Under the pieces are notes generated by a model that did no database searches, was not told the DNA's origin, and saw nothing but the letters and a program-made list of their open reading frames with translations. Both the position numbers and the translations under genes were made by a program. A stretch of DNA of 11,779 nucleotides from Methylococcaceae bacterium (GTDB lineage: Bacteria > Pseudomonadota > Gammaproteobacteria > Methylococcales > Methylomonadaceae): positions 1 through 11,779 of the forward strand of contig CANNLO010000132.1 of the NCBI GenBank assembly GCA_947505055.1. Direction: 5' to 3'. This document shows, piece after piece, positions 1 through 8,327 of this stretch. Numbering within the stretch: the stretch's first letter is position 1; each line of letters begins with the position of its first letter.

Positions 1-52
1 ATTAAAGTTATTTACTTTATCAGTACTGTTAGACACATTTCTTTTAAAAAAT

Positions 53-169
53 TTACGCACCATAGTTTTTAACAAATATTCTTGCGCATATTAGGCAGAT
101 GAAACTTATGCCACCGATAACTACTATAGCGAGCATATCTGCGCCATCATAACCCCAAAAATAACTCAT
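53..169 (-). CDS. 38-residue single-span membrane protein, function unknown
   Basis: This short gene is the third of a minus-strand set and starts 14 nt after the stop of the winged-helix gene. Its ATG (167-169) has a strong AGGAG site (176-180) six nt upstream, which is the main support for its being real. The product starts MSYFWGYDGADM and has one hydrophobic segment at about residues 12-29 (LAIVVIGGISFICLIC). A short basic tail follows, with R30 and K35, ending in NYGA. This suggests one membrane helix with the basic C-terminal end probably in the cytoplasm. Two cysteines (26, 29) lie within the helix. Small one-helix proteins of this kind often act as accessory subunits of transporters or oxidases; here the natural partner would be the DMT permease of the same operon. 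That partnership is inference. I do not recognise a family. Confidence 0.6.
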   Translation of the reverse strand: MSYFWGYDGADMLAIVVIGGISFICLICARIFVKNYGA

Positions 170-175
170 TGATTG

Positions 176-180
176 CTCCT
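176..180 (-). promoter_or_regulatory. Ribosome binding site of the 38-residue gene
   Basis: On the minus strand this reads AGGAG, with a 6-nt spacer (170-175) to the ATG at 167-169. It is the best Shine-Dalgarno match in the minus-strand operon. It lies in the 14-nt gap after the winged-helix gene and supports independent translation of the small protein. Confidence 0.6.
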
Positions 181-183
181 GTA

Positions 184-468
184 TTATTCAAGTAGTAGTC
201 CAGTGTCAACCATTCTGGATACTCCAAAATCTGAAAGTTGATATTTAAATAGTAACTTTTCTTTACCCTTATTAATTTCAATTTTATTTTCAATACGCGT
301 GATCAATCCAGCCGCCGATAGTTCATCTAGGGCAATACGTAATGTTTTTTCTCTGAAATCACCAGACTCGCCATATTCATCAAATACTTTTTTGATCAAT
401 TGATAATCCCACATACCCTCTGTTTTGCTGAGAGTGACTAATAGAAATCCCTTCTGATGTAATTTCAT
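184..468 (-). CDS. Small winged-helix (MarR/PadR-like) putative regulator
   Basis: The 94-residue product has the layout of a single winged helix-turn-helix domain. The first helix is at about residues 1-19 and the second at about 21-32 (DYQLIKKVFDEYG). A recognition-type helix runs from about 39 to 54 and ends in ELSAAGLI. A basic beta wing follows at about 57-80, ending in FKYQLSDFGVSRM, which resembles the YxLTxxG close of MarR/PadR domains. No dimerisation or ligand domain is present, so it is shorter than most regulators of these families. Its ATG overlaps the stop of the DMT permease gene by 4 nt (ATGA), so the two are probably translationally coupled; AAGG lies 7 nt upstream of the start. 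It could be the local regulator binding the inverted repeats in 1533-1961, but that is inference. It could also be a wHTH-fold protein that does not bind DNA. Confidence 0.72.
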   Translation of the reverse strand: MKLHQKGFLLVTLSKTEGMWDYQLIKKVFDEYGESGDFREKTLRIALDELSAAGLITRIENKIEINKGKEKLLFKYQLSDFGVSRMVDTGLLLE

Positions 469-1532
469 GGATAAACCTTAATATCGATATGCTCACGTAA
501 TTCGGCTAAAGATTCAGCAGACTCACTAAACATGACAAAACTACCTGCAACAGTAATAATCAAACCTAAAATAAAGTACCACTGAGGAAGTTGTAGTGTA
601 AAAACTGCGATGAAAATTAATGCGAATACTGCATATAAATTGCCAATAGCTTCGCCGCGACCAACACCAATCAAACTAAAGCTCTTATAAAAAGCTGTAT
701 AACAATAGGCATGGCAAGCAGCAGCTAAAACTATCCATAACATGGCTTTACCATGTGTAAGCGTAGCAAAAATTAGATCTTTAATAGGCAATTCAGTGAA
801 TATGGCAAGTAATGGTAATATCAAAAATCCCCAAAATAATACTTCAAAAGAAAATCGACAATGAATGCCTACATCAGGATCAGAAACATCCATCGCTCTT
901 CCAGCAACTGCGCCTTCGGTACCCCAGCCGATTGCAGACATAATGCCACCCAAGTAACCTAGCCATGCATTTGGGTTGGAATCATCTATCTCGCCGAATA
1001 AACTCGGACCATATATGATTATCCCGCCAAAAATAATGATACACATACCAATTGCAGCTCGTTTAGAAATCTTTTCTTTGTACCAAATCTTTGCAATGAC
1101 TGCACCTATTACTGGGTAAAATAATGATGATATTGCAGCAAATACAGGCCCGATAAATCCCATTGCCATGTAGGATCCAAAAATTGCTAAAGGTCCACCA
1201 CATAAAGATGCTAATGCATACCATTTAGATATCTTGCGGAAACGCACCATTGTGCGGCCATAATCTTTTAGTTTCCCAAGCACCAAATTCCAAATAACTA
1301 AAAATAAAAAAACTGTAATTGCATGTATCCAAGTCATTACAGCTGTGGCTGCTAATCTTAATGATTGATTGTTTATTGAAATGTCTAGATAAGGATGTTC
1401 AAACCATAATGCTGTACCTGGAACATACCAAGCACCCCAAAGAATTGCAGTCCAAAGTGCCCATATAAATCCCCATCGCTTGTTACGTGCAAAGTGATTG
1501 TGTAGTGATTGTTTTAAGATTAAATCGCTCAT
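465..1532 (-). CDS. DMT-superfamily (EamA-like) permease
   Basis: This 355-residue protein is almost entirely hydrophobic, with about ten membrane helices at roughly residues 20-38, 60-85, 105-124, 128-147, 157-175, 189-206, 229-247, 265-285, 291-313 and 320-337. The two-half arrangement fits the drug/metabolite transporter superfamily (EamA type). The helix pair around GPVFAAISSLFYPVIGAVIA (128-147) is typical of the end of a first EamA half. The substrate cannot be read from sequence; metabolite, amino-acid or amine export and uptake are all known in the superfamily. It is the first gene of a minus-strand operon and is transcribed divergently from the APC permease and trimethylamine genes, so amine transport is a reasonable but unproven idea. 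GAAGG lies 5 nt upstream of its ATG. Its stop overlaps the next gene. Confidence 0.8.
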   Translation of the reverse strand: MSDLILKQSLHNHFARNKRWGFIWALWTAILWGAWYVPGTALWFEHPYLDISINNQSLRLAATAVMTWIHAITVFLFLVIWNLVLGKLKDYGRTMVRFRKISKWYALASLCGGPLAIFGSYMAMGFIGPVFAAISSLFYPVIGAVIAKIWYKEKISKRAAIGMCIIIFGGIIIYGPSLFGEIDDSNPNAWLGYLGGIMSAIGWGTEGAVAGRAMDVSDPDVGIHCRFSFEVLFWGFLILPLLAIFTELPIKDLIFATLTHGKAMLWIVLAAACHAYCYTAFYKSFSLIGVGRGEAIGNLYAVFALIFIAVFTLQLPQWYFILGLIITVAGSFVMFSESAESLAELREHIDIKVYP

Positions 1533-1563
1533 AAATGCCTTCGTACTACAGTGGTATTTTTAT

Positions 1564-1569
1564 ACTATA
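1564..1569 (-). promoter_or_regulatory. Candidate -10 box of the DMT permease operon
   Basis: On the minus strand this reads TATAGT (5 of 6 to the sigma-70 -10 consensus). It would give a leader of roughly 25 nt before the ATG at 1532. No good -35 box is seen at 16-18 nt, so the promoter may be weak or activator dependent. Confidence 0.3.
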
Positions 1570-1583
1570 AATTCTGAAGTGAA

Positions 1584-1612
1584 TTGACAGGCATTGCATT
1601 GATAACTATTCA
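1584..1612 (+). promoter_or_regulatory. Possible plus-strand promoter with exact TTGACA
   Basis: TTGACA at 1584-1589 is a perfect -35 match. The hexamer 17 nt downstream, TATTCA (1607-1612), matches the -10 consensus only in its first three bases. If used, it would give the APC permease a leader of about 340 nt that includes both GATGATT repeats. Confidence 0.22.
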
Positions 1613-1663
1613 TTCTTGCTATTAATTGATGTTTTATGTCGGACAAACTATAAACAGTGGCGC

Positions 1664-1680
1664 GATGATTAAATATCATC
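1664..1680. repeat. Inverted repeat GATGAT-N5-ATCATC, operator-like
   Basis: GATGAT (1664-1669) and ATCATC (1675-1680) are perfect arms around TAAAT. The site shares GATGATT with the palindrome at 1784-1797. The size and symmetry fit a dimeric regulator site; the regulator is unknown, with the neighbouring winged-helix protein one candidate. Confidence 0.4.
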
Positions 1681-1783
1681 TAAAAGGCGTAATACCAAAT
1701 AAGTATTTAGTTTTTATATGAATGCTGAAGAATTGTGACTAGGAGAAAAGTTGTATCTACCACCTAAAGAGTAACTCGTAGTG

Positions 1784-1797
1784 ATGATTGCAATCAT
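1784..1797. repeat. 14-bp perfect palindrome, operator-like
   Basis: ATGATTGCAATCAT is a perfect palindrome without a spacer. With the preceding G at 1783 it begins with the same GATGATT half-site as 1664-1680, about 118 bp away. It lies about 165 bp before the APC permease start. Confidence 0.45.
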
Positions 1798-1904
1798 TTA
1801 ACCATTGTCATCAAATGGGCATCAATACGGAATTTTATCGCTGGCCCGTATGTTAGGTTTTATTAACTAGGCAGGAAAAATTATTTTTTGCTTCACCCAG
1901 GGGG

Positions 1905-1931
1905 CAATCTCAATGTGAGTAATTGAGATTG
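1905..1931 (+). promoter_or_regulatory. Stem-loop in the leader of the APC permease gene
   Basis: CAATCTCAAT (1905-1914) pairs perfectly with ATTGAGATTG (1922-1931) around a 7-nt loop. Outside it, CCCA (1896-1899) can pair with TGGG (1935-1938) across an internal loop that holds GGGGG on its left side. The structure ends 10-17 nt before the ribosome binding site at 1949. No U-tract follows, so it does not look like a terminator. It may be an operator, an mRNA-stabilising hairpin or a translational control element. Confidence 0.5.
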
Positions 1932-1948
1932 TATTGGGAAATTTAAAA

Positions 1949-1954
1949 AAGGGG
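1949..1954 (+). promoter_or_regulatory. Ribosome binding site supporting a TTG start
   Basis: AAGGGG followed by a 7-nt spacer leads to TTG at 1962. The next in-frame Met codon is about 60 residues further in, beyond the first membrane helix, so this site decides the start. Confidence 0.6.
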
Positions 1955-1961
1955 ACTTAAA

Positions 1962-3659
1962 TTGAGCGTAAATTCTTCAGTTGATGCCATTTCAGCTGAT
2001 CTTTCTGAGAACGTGGTACTTCAAAATGCCACACTACATAGAAAGATTGGTTGGCAAGGTGCATTTTGGGTGGCAAGTGGTGTTCCTGCACTTGTCTTGT
2101 TTTCAATCGGAGCAATTGCTGCAACAGTAGGTAAACCAGCTTGGATGGTTTGGGCGGTTTCTATTATGTTCGGTTTTATACAAGCTTTTACCTATGCTGA
2201 AATTGCAGGTTTATTTCCACATAAATCAGGTGGGGCATCAATTTATGGTGCGGTAGCGTGGGTCAAATACAGCAAATTTATTGCCCCCGTGTCTGTCTGG
2301 TGCAACTGGTTTGCATGGTCTCCCGTTTTGGCGATTGGGTCTGGTCTCACTGCAGGATATATGCTGAGCGCTTTGTTTGCTCCTGAGGCAGTGATTAATA
2401 CTTGGCAAATTACGCTGCTGGATTTAGGTGCTATTAAAGATGGCTTAGTGCTTAGAATCAACGCTACATTTGTAGTAGGGGCTGCTGTCCTGCTCTCTGT
2501 ATTCACAATTCAGCATGGTGGTATTTTACGCTCTGCCAAAACCACGATGATTCTCGGTGTGATTGCACTTATTCCGCTAATGTTAATTGGACTAGTTCCG
2601 TTATTAACTGGGGATGTTTCGCAAGCCAATTTCTTTCCGCTAGCACCATTAGCGCATGATGATGTGGGTAATGTGATTGATGGTGTGTGGGGTATCGAAG
2701 GTTGGAAGCTCATGGCAGGCGGCCTATTTATAGCTGCTTGGTCTACTTATGGTTTTGAAACTGCCGTTTGTTATACACGCGAATTTAAGAACCCTAAATC
2801 AGATACTTTTAAAGCGATTTTCTATTCTGGCTTACTGTGTATAGCGGTATTTACATTGGTTCCTATTGCATTTCAAAGTCATTTAGGTTTGGGTCACATG
2901 GTCAGTCCTGCTGTAGTGGATGCTGCAGGTGTGGTTACTTCACCTGCAGTTTACGACGGTATGCTTGAAGCCTCAATTTATAGTGGTATGGGTGTAGCCG
3001 CAGCGTTTTCTGACATTATCGGTGGTGGAGCATTTGTTGGTAACGTGATGGTCATTATGATGGTGCTTGCACTAATGCTAGCTATAATGACTTCAATGGC
3101 TGGATCTTCACGTACGCTTTATCAGGCGTCAGTGGATGGCTGGTTACCAAAATATCTATCTAAAGTAAATGATCATGGGGCACCTACCAGTGCAATGTGG
3201 ACTGATTTATGCTTTAACTTGATATTGCTAATGATGTCAGATTATGTCTTCATTCTTGCTGCCTCAAATATTGGTTATATTATTTTTAACTTCCTTAATC
3301 TTAACGCTGGATGGATTCATCGTATGGATAGACCAAATTGGGACCGTCCGTACAAAGCGCCAATCCTACTGTTAGCTTTAGGTGGTCTGCTTGGCTTCGT
3401 TAACCTAGCAATCATGGGTTTAGGTGCTGATATTTGGGGAGAAGGGACATTAAAAACAGGGTTGATTTTTGCATCATTGATTATCCCAGTGTTTATCTAT
3501 CGCCACTATGTTCAGGATAAAGGTCAATTCCCTCAACAAATGCTAGAGGATATGCACATTGATACACATGAAGACGGTGTATCGAATCGAGCAGGCGTTC
3601 TGCCATACATAGCACTTGCTGCAGGCGTAGCATTAGTTTGGTACATGCATAGTTTATAG
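1962..3659 (+). CDS. APC-superfamily permease, candidate methylamine/amine uptake
   Basis: This 565-residue amino acid-polyamine-organocation type permease has roughly 12-14 membrane helices. Family landmarks are visible: an unwound-helix motif in helix 1 (SGVPALVLFSIG, about 40-51); AEIAGLFPHKSGGASIYG (79-96), the usual helix 2-3 signature; a helix 6 motif GFETAVCYTREFKNPKSD (264-281), containing the E-x-N-P pattern; and SSRTLYQASVDGWLPKYLSKVN (382-403), matching the R-x-LY-x(3)-DG-x-LP signature. Start TTG is chosen on the ribosome binding site at 1949. A 34-residue polar N-terminus precedes helix 1. The gene lies directly upstream of tmd in the same orientation but ends in its own terminator, so it is probably a separate transcript. 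Family membership is solid. A role in trimethylamine or other methylated amine uptake rests on position only. Confidence 0.85.
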   Translation: MSVNSSVDAISADLSENVVLQNATLHRKIGWQGAFWVASGVPALVLFSIGAIAATVGKPAWMVWAVSIMFGFIQAFTYAEIAGLFPHKSGGASIYGAVAWVKYSKFIAPVSVWCNWFAWSPVLAIGSGLTAGYMLSALFAPEAVINTWQITLLDLGAIKDGLVLRINATFVVGAAVLLSVFTIQHGGILRSAKTTMILGVIALIPLMLIGLVPLLTGDVSQANFFPLAPLAHDDVGNVIDGVWGIEGWKLMAGGLFIAAWSTYGFETAVCYTREFKNPKSDTFKAIFYSGLLCIAVFTLVPIAFQSHLGLGHMVSPAVVDAAGVVTSPAVYDGMLEASIYSGMGVAAAFSDIIGGGAFVGNVMVIMMVLALMLAIMTSMAGSSRTLYQASVDGWLPKYLSKVNDHGAPTSAMWTDLCFNLILLMMSDYVFILAASNIGYIIFNFLNLNAGWIHRMDRPNWDRPYKAPILLLALGGLLGFVNLAIMGLGADIWGEGTLKTGLIFASLIIPVFIYRHYVQDKGQFPQQMLEDMHIDTHEDGVSNRAGVLPYIALAAGVALVWYMHSL

Positions 3660-3665
3660 GTGTTA

Positions 3666-3679
3666 TTACAAGCTTGTAA
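3666..3679. repeat. 14-bp perfect palindrome after the permease stop
   Basis: TTACAAGCTTGTAA is perfectly symmetric and begins 7 nt after the permease stop codon, upstream of the terminator at 3707-3744. It may be an operator or an RNA 3' hairpin, though it has no loop as written. Confidence 0.3.
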
Positions 3680-3706
3680 GTTAGCTACAGTCTTGTATGC
3701 AGTAAT

Positions 3707-3744
3707 AAAAAGCGTGTGTGATATTTATATCCACACGCTTTTTT
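3707..3744 (+). terminator. Rho-independent terminator of the APC permease gene
   Basis: AAAAAGCGTGTG (3707-3718) pairs perfectly over 12 bp with CACACGCTTTTT (3732-3743), with a 13-nt AT-rich loop and a run of six T followed by ATCTTT. It lies 47 nt after the permease stop and separates the permease from tmd. The A-run on the left arm could let it work on the other strand as well. Confidence 0.88.
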
Positions 3745-3802
3745 ATCTTTATTTCTATGTAATTTAAGTAACACTTTAGTAGTAAGCCATGAGGGTTATT
3801 GT

Positions 3803-6061
<2,259 letters not shown>

Positions 6062-6069
6062 ATAAGGAC

Positions 6070-6107
6070 AATCATAGTCGCCGACGAATTATGCGGCGAC
6101 TATGATT
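6070..6107 (+). terminator. Perfect 14-bp hairpin after tmd, possible partial terminator or 3' stabiliser
   Basis: AATCATAGTCGCCG (6070-6083) pairs perfectly with CGGCGACTATGATT (6094-6107) around a 10-nt loop, starting 8 nt after the tmd stop. What follows is AATCCAAAT, not a U-tract, so full rho-independent termination is unlikely. A hairpin here could protect the tmd 3' end and lower the level of the downstream electron-transfer genes relative to tmd. Confidence 0.55.
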
Positions 6108-6139
6108 AATCCAAATAATGGTTAGCTACTTCAATAAAA

Positions 6140-6168
6140 TTGAATGGCAAGAACTTTTAACCTAAAAA
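6140..6168 (+). promoter_or_regulatory. Weak candidate promoter before the etfD-like gene
   Basis: TTGAAT (6140-6145) and TAAAAA (6163-6168) are 17 nt apart, each 4 of 6 to the sigma-70 consensus. If active, it would transcribe the etfD-lrv-etfBA group independently of tmd. Such matches are common in AT-rich intergenic DNA. Confidence 0.22.
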
Positions 6169-6199
6169 TCATTTTTACCACTTCAATAGGCAACGACAA

Positions 6200-8326
6200 A
6201 TGAATAATCCTAAAGAAATCACCCGAGTGCTGTTTGAAAGCTTCCAGCCGCAGGCGATACATTTATTCTATGCAATTGGCTATGTGGCAATTGCGATTTT
6301 TATGTATGGTGTTTACGTGCAAATACGCAAGTATCGCCGCGGTGCTCCTGACGGCTCGTGGGGTCAGTTATTAAATCGTTTTATTGATATGATTAAAATG
6401 ATGGCTTCACATCGCACGTTAGTTAGACGTGATAAAAGTGCTGGGCGTGCGCATGGCCTAATCTTTTTAGGGTTCATACTTTTGTTCATTGGCACATCTG
6501 TCATCACGTTAGAATACGACATTTTGAAACCGCTGTTTGGCTTTCAGTTTTGGTACGGTAATTTTTATCTAATATTTTCGCTCACGTTAGACTTAGCGGG
6601 TTTTGGTTTGATTGTTGGGTTAATCTACATGATGTACCGTCGCAAATGGCTTAATCTGCCGAAACTTGATTATAAGAGAGTAGATAGGCAAGAAGGTGAC
6701 CCTGATTTTGATCGCAGCCAATATCGTCGTGAAGACTGGGCATTTCTATGGTCGTTCATACTCATAGGTGTGACGGGATTTATTTTAGAAGCCGCTCGTC
6801 TTGTATGGCTTAGCGGTCGCCCAACGGTATGGGATTACCGCATGTGGTCTCCAGTTGGTGCTGTCCTAGCACACCTCATGCAGATTGTTGGATTGACCGA
6901 AGAAGGAGCTAGCTCACTTCGCTCAGGTTTGTGGTGGTTCCATGGCTTAATCGCACTTACATTTATCGCCTTTATTCCATACACTAAAATTAAACATATA
7001 TTCACAGCTGCAACCTCATTGATGTTTAAGGATCCGCTTGCTGGCAGAAGGTTGCCTAAAGTACCTGATGATCAAAAAAATGCAGGTTACAAGACAATCA
7101 CCGATTTAACTTGGAAGAATCTACTTCATCTTGATGCATGCACTAAATGTGGGCGTTGTCAGGAAGCATGCCCTGCAAATGCTGTTGGTGCACCATTGTC
7201 GCCTAGGGATGTAATTCTCTCACTTCGGGAATTTGCTAACCGTGCATTGAGTGCTAAAGAGCTACCGAAAGAAGCTGAGCTCGATATTCATGGTAAGGAT
7301 GTTGGTCAAGTATTTATGGAAACATTATGGTCTTGCCGTACTTGCCTGGCTTGCGTAGAGATATGTCCTGTTGCTGTTGAGCATGTGCCTATTATTGTAC
7401 AAATGCGTCGCAATCTTGTAGAAGCAGGGGAAATGGAGCCTCTTCTTGAGAAAACTCTCCAAACAATACATAAATCGGGGAACTCATTTGGTGAGTCAAA
7501 ACGTAAAAGAGCCGCGTGGACTAAAGAGCTGCCGTTTGAAATCAAGGACGCACGTACAGAGCCAGTGGATGTGCTGTGGTTTGTCGGAGACTATGCATCG
7601 TTTGACCCTCGAAACCAAAAGGTAACCCAGTCCTTTGCGAGATTATTGCATAAAGCGGGTGTAAATTTTGGTTTGTTATTTGAAGCTGAACTTAATGCTG
7701 GTAACGACGTACGCCGAGTGGGTGAGGAAGGTCTTTACGAGCTACTGGCTTCGTCCAATATCGGTACGATGCAAGATTGTGAATTTAAATCCATCGTGAC
7801 GACAGACCCACACTCATTCAACACCATACGTAATGAATATCCAGATTTTGGCGGGGAGTTTGAGATTGAGCATTACACCACGATGGTTAAGAAGCTAATC
7901 GAGAGCGGTCAAATTAAACTGAAGAAAAAACTTGATTACCGCGTTACTTTTCACGATCCATGCCATTTAGGCCGTTATAACAAGGGTTATGACGCACCAC
8001 GTGATGTGCTGAAATTACTCGGCTGTGAATTGGTTGAAATGGGACGAAATCGTGACAATTCATTTTGTTGCGGTGCAGGTGGTGGTCGTATATGGATACC
8101 AGATCCAGTAGGCACGGAAAAACCGTCAGCTAACCGTATAAAAGAAGCAGGAGCGATTGAAGGGCTCATGGTATTTGTAGTTTCCTGTCCGAAAGATCTA
8201 ACAATGTTCGAGGACGCGTTAAAAACCTCTGGATTTGAAGGTAAGTTTATTGTTCGCGAGCTTATTGAACTCATTGATGAATGTATCGAATACGAAGCTT
8301 GGGAAGAGGCCTCTCCAACACCTTGA
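6200..8326 (+). CDS. EtfD/DgcB-like membrane iron-sulfur protein, probable ETF:quinone oxidoreductase
   Basis: This 708-residue fusion resembles membrane electron-transfer proteins coded beside ETF genes. Residues 1-270 form a NarI/HdrE-like membrane part with about six helices (near 18-41, 86-107, 119-146, 181-203, 216-232 and 245-263); His85, His225 and His248 are possible haem b ligands. Two ferredoxin-type 4Fe-4S motifs follow: Cys314-317-320-324 and Cys379-382-385-389. The C-terminal part has the HdrB-like CCG layout. Its second half keeps Cys588 (HDPCHLG), Cys623-Cys624 (FCCGAGGG) and Cys663 (SCPKDL). Its first half has no cysteines at the expected places (VGD, TTDPHSF). The likely role is to take electrons from ETF, reduced by TMADH, to the quinone pool. 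The start has only a weak AGG nine nt upstream, but no better Met lies before helix 1. Role is inferred from domains and neighbours. Confidence 0.85.
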   Translation: MNNPKEITRVLFESFQPQAIHLFYAIGYVAIAIFMYGVYVQIRKYRRGAPDGSWGQLLNRFIDMIKMMASHRTLVRRDKSAGRAHGLIFLGFILLFIGTSVITLEYDILKPLFGFQFWYGNFYLIFSLTLDLAGFGLIVGLIYMMYRRKWLNLPKLDYKRVDRQEGDPDFDRSQYRREDWAFLWSFILIGVTGFILEAARLVWLSGRPTVWDYRMWSPVGAVLAHLMQIVGLTEEGASSLRSGLWWFHGLIALTFIAFIPYTKIKHIFTAATSLMFKDPLAGRRLPKVPDDQKNAGYKTITDLTWKNLLHLDACTKCGRCQEACPANAVGAPLSPRDVILSLREFANRALSAKELPKEAELDIHGKDVGQVFMETLWSCRTCLACVEICPVAVEHVPIIVQMRRNLVEAGEMEPLLEKTLQTIHKSGNSFGESKRKRAAWTKELPFEIKDARTEPVDVLWFVGDYASFDPRNQKVTQSFARLLHKAGVNFGLLFEAELNAGNDVRRVGEEGLYELLASSNIGTMQDCEFKSIVTTDPHSFNTIRNEYPDFGGEFEIEHYTTMVKKLIESGQIKLKKKLDYRVTFHDPCHLGRYNKGYDAPRDVLKLLGCELVEMGRNRDNSFCCGAGGGRIWIPDPVGTEKPSANRIKEAGAIEGLMVFVVSCPKDLTMFEDALKTSGFEGKFIVRELIELIDECIEYEAWEEASPTP

Positions 8327-8327
8327 T

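Larger units (their letters stand above)
1533..1961. promoter_or_regulatory. Divergent intergenic region, 429 bp
   Basis: No gene with a plausible ribosome binding site was found here; only tiny frames of 6-13 codons occur. It separates the minus-strand DMT permease operon from the plus-strand APC permease, so it must hold both promoters. It contains two GATGATT-based inverted repeats (1664-1680 and 1784-1797), a candidate minus-strand -10 near 1564-1569, and a stem-loop directly before the APC permease ribosome binding site. At 429 bp it is long for a simple divergent promoter, which suggests regulation or a long leader. Confidence 0.6.

Noticed and set aside
1815..1856. 13-codon frame starting at 1815 as a leader peptide
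   Set aside because: No ribosome binding site, and no residue pattern suggests attenuation.
1842..1857. Sigma-54-like promoter (TGGCCCG-N4-TTAGG) before the APC permease
   Set aside because: The -24 part is acceptable, but the essential GC of the -12 element is missing (AG instead).
2243..2713. Antisense frames within the APC permease gene
   Set aside because: They are composition shadows of the coding strand, with Ser/Thr/Pro-rich low-complexity translations and no ribosome binding sites of note.
6130..6144. TTCAAT-AAA-ATTGAA inverted repeat before the etfD-like gene
   Set aside because: Short 6-bp AT-rich stem with a 3-nt loop; unremarkable in this composition.
8235..8327. N-terminal extension of the LRV protein from an ATG at 8235
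   Set aside because: It would overlap the end of the etfD-like gene by 92 nt; ATG 8328, one nt after that stop, gives a normal coupled junction.
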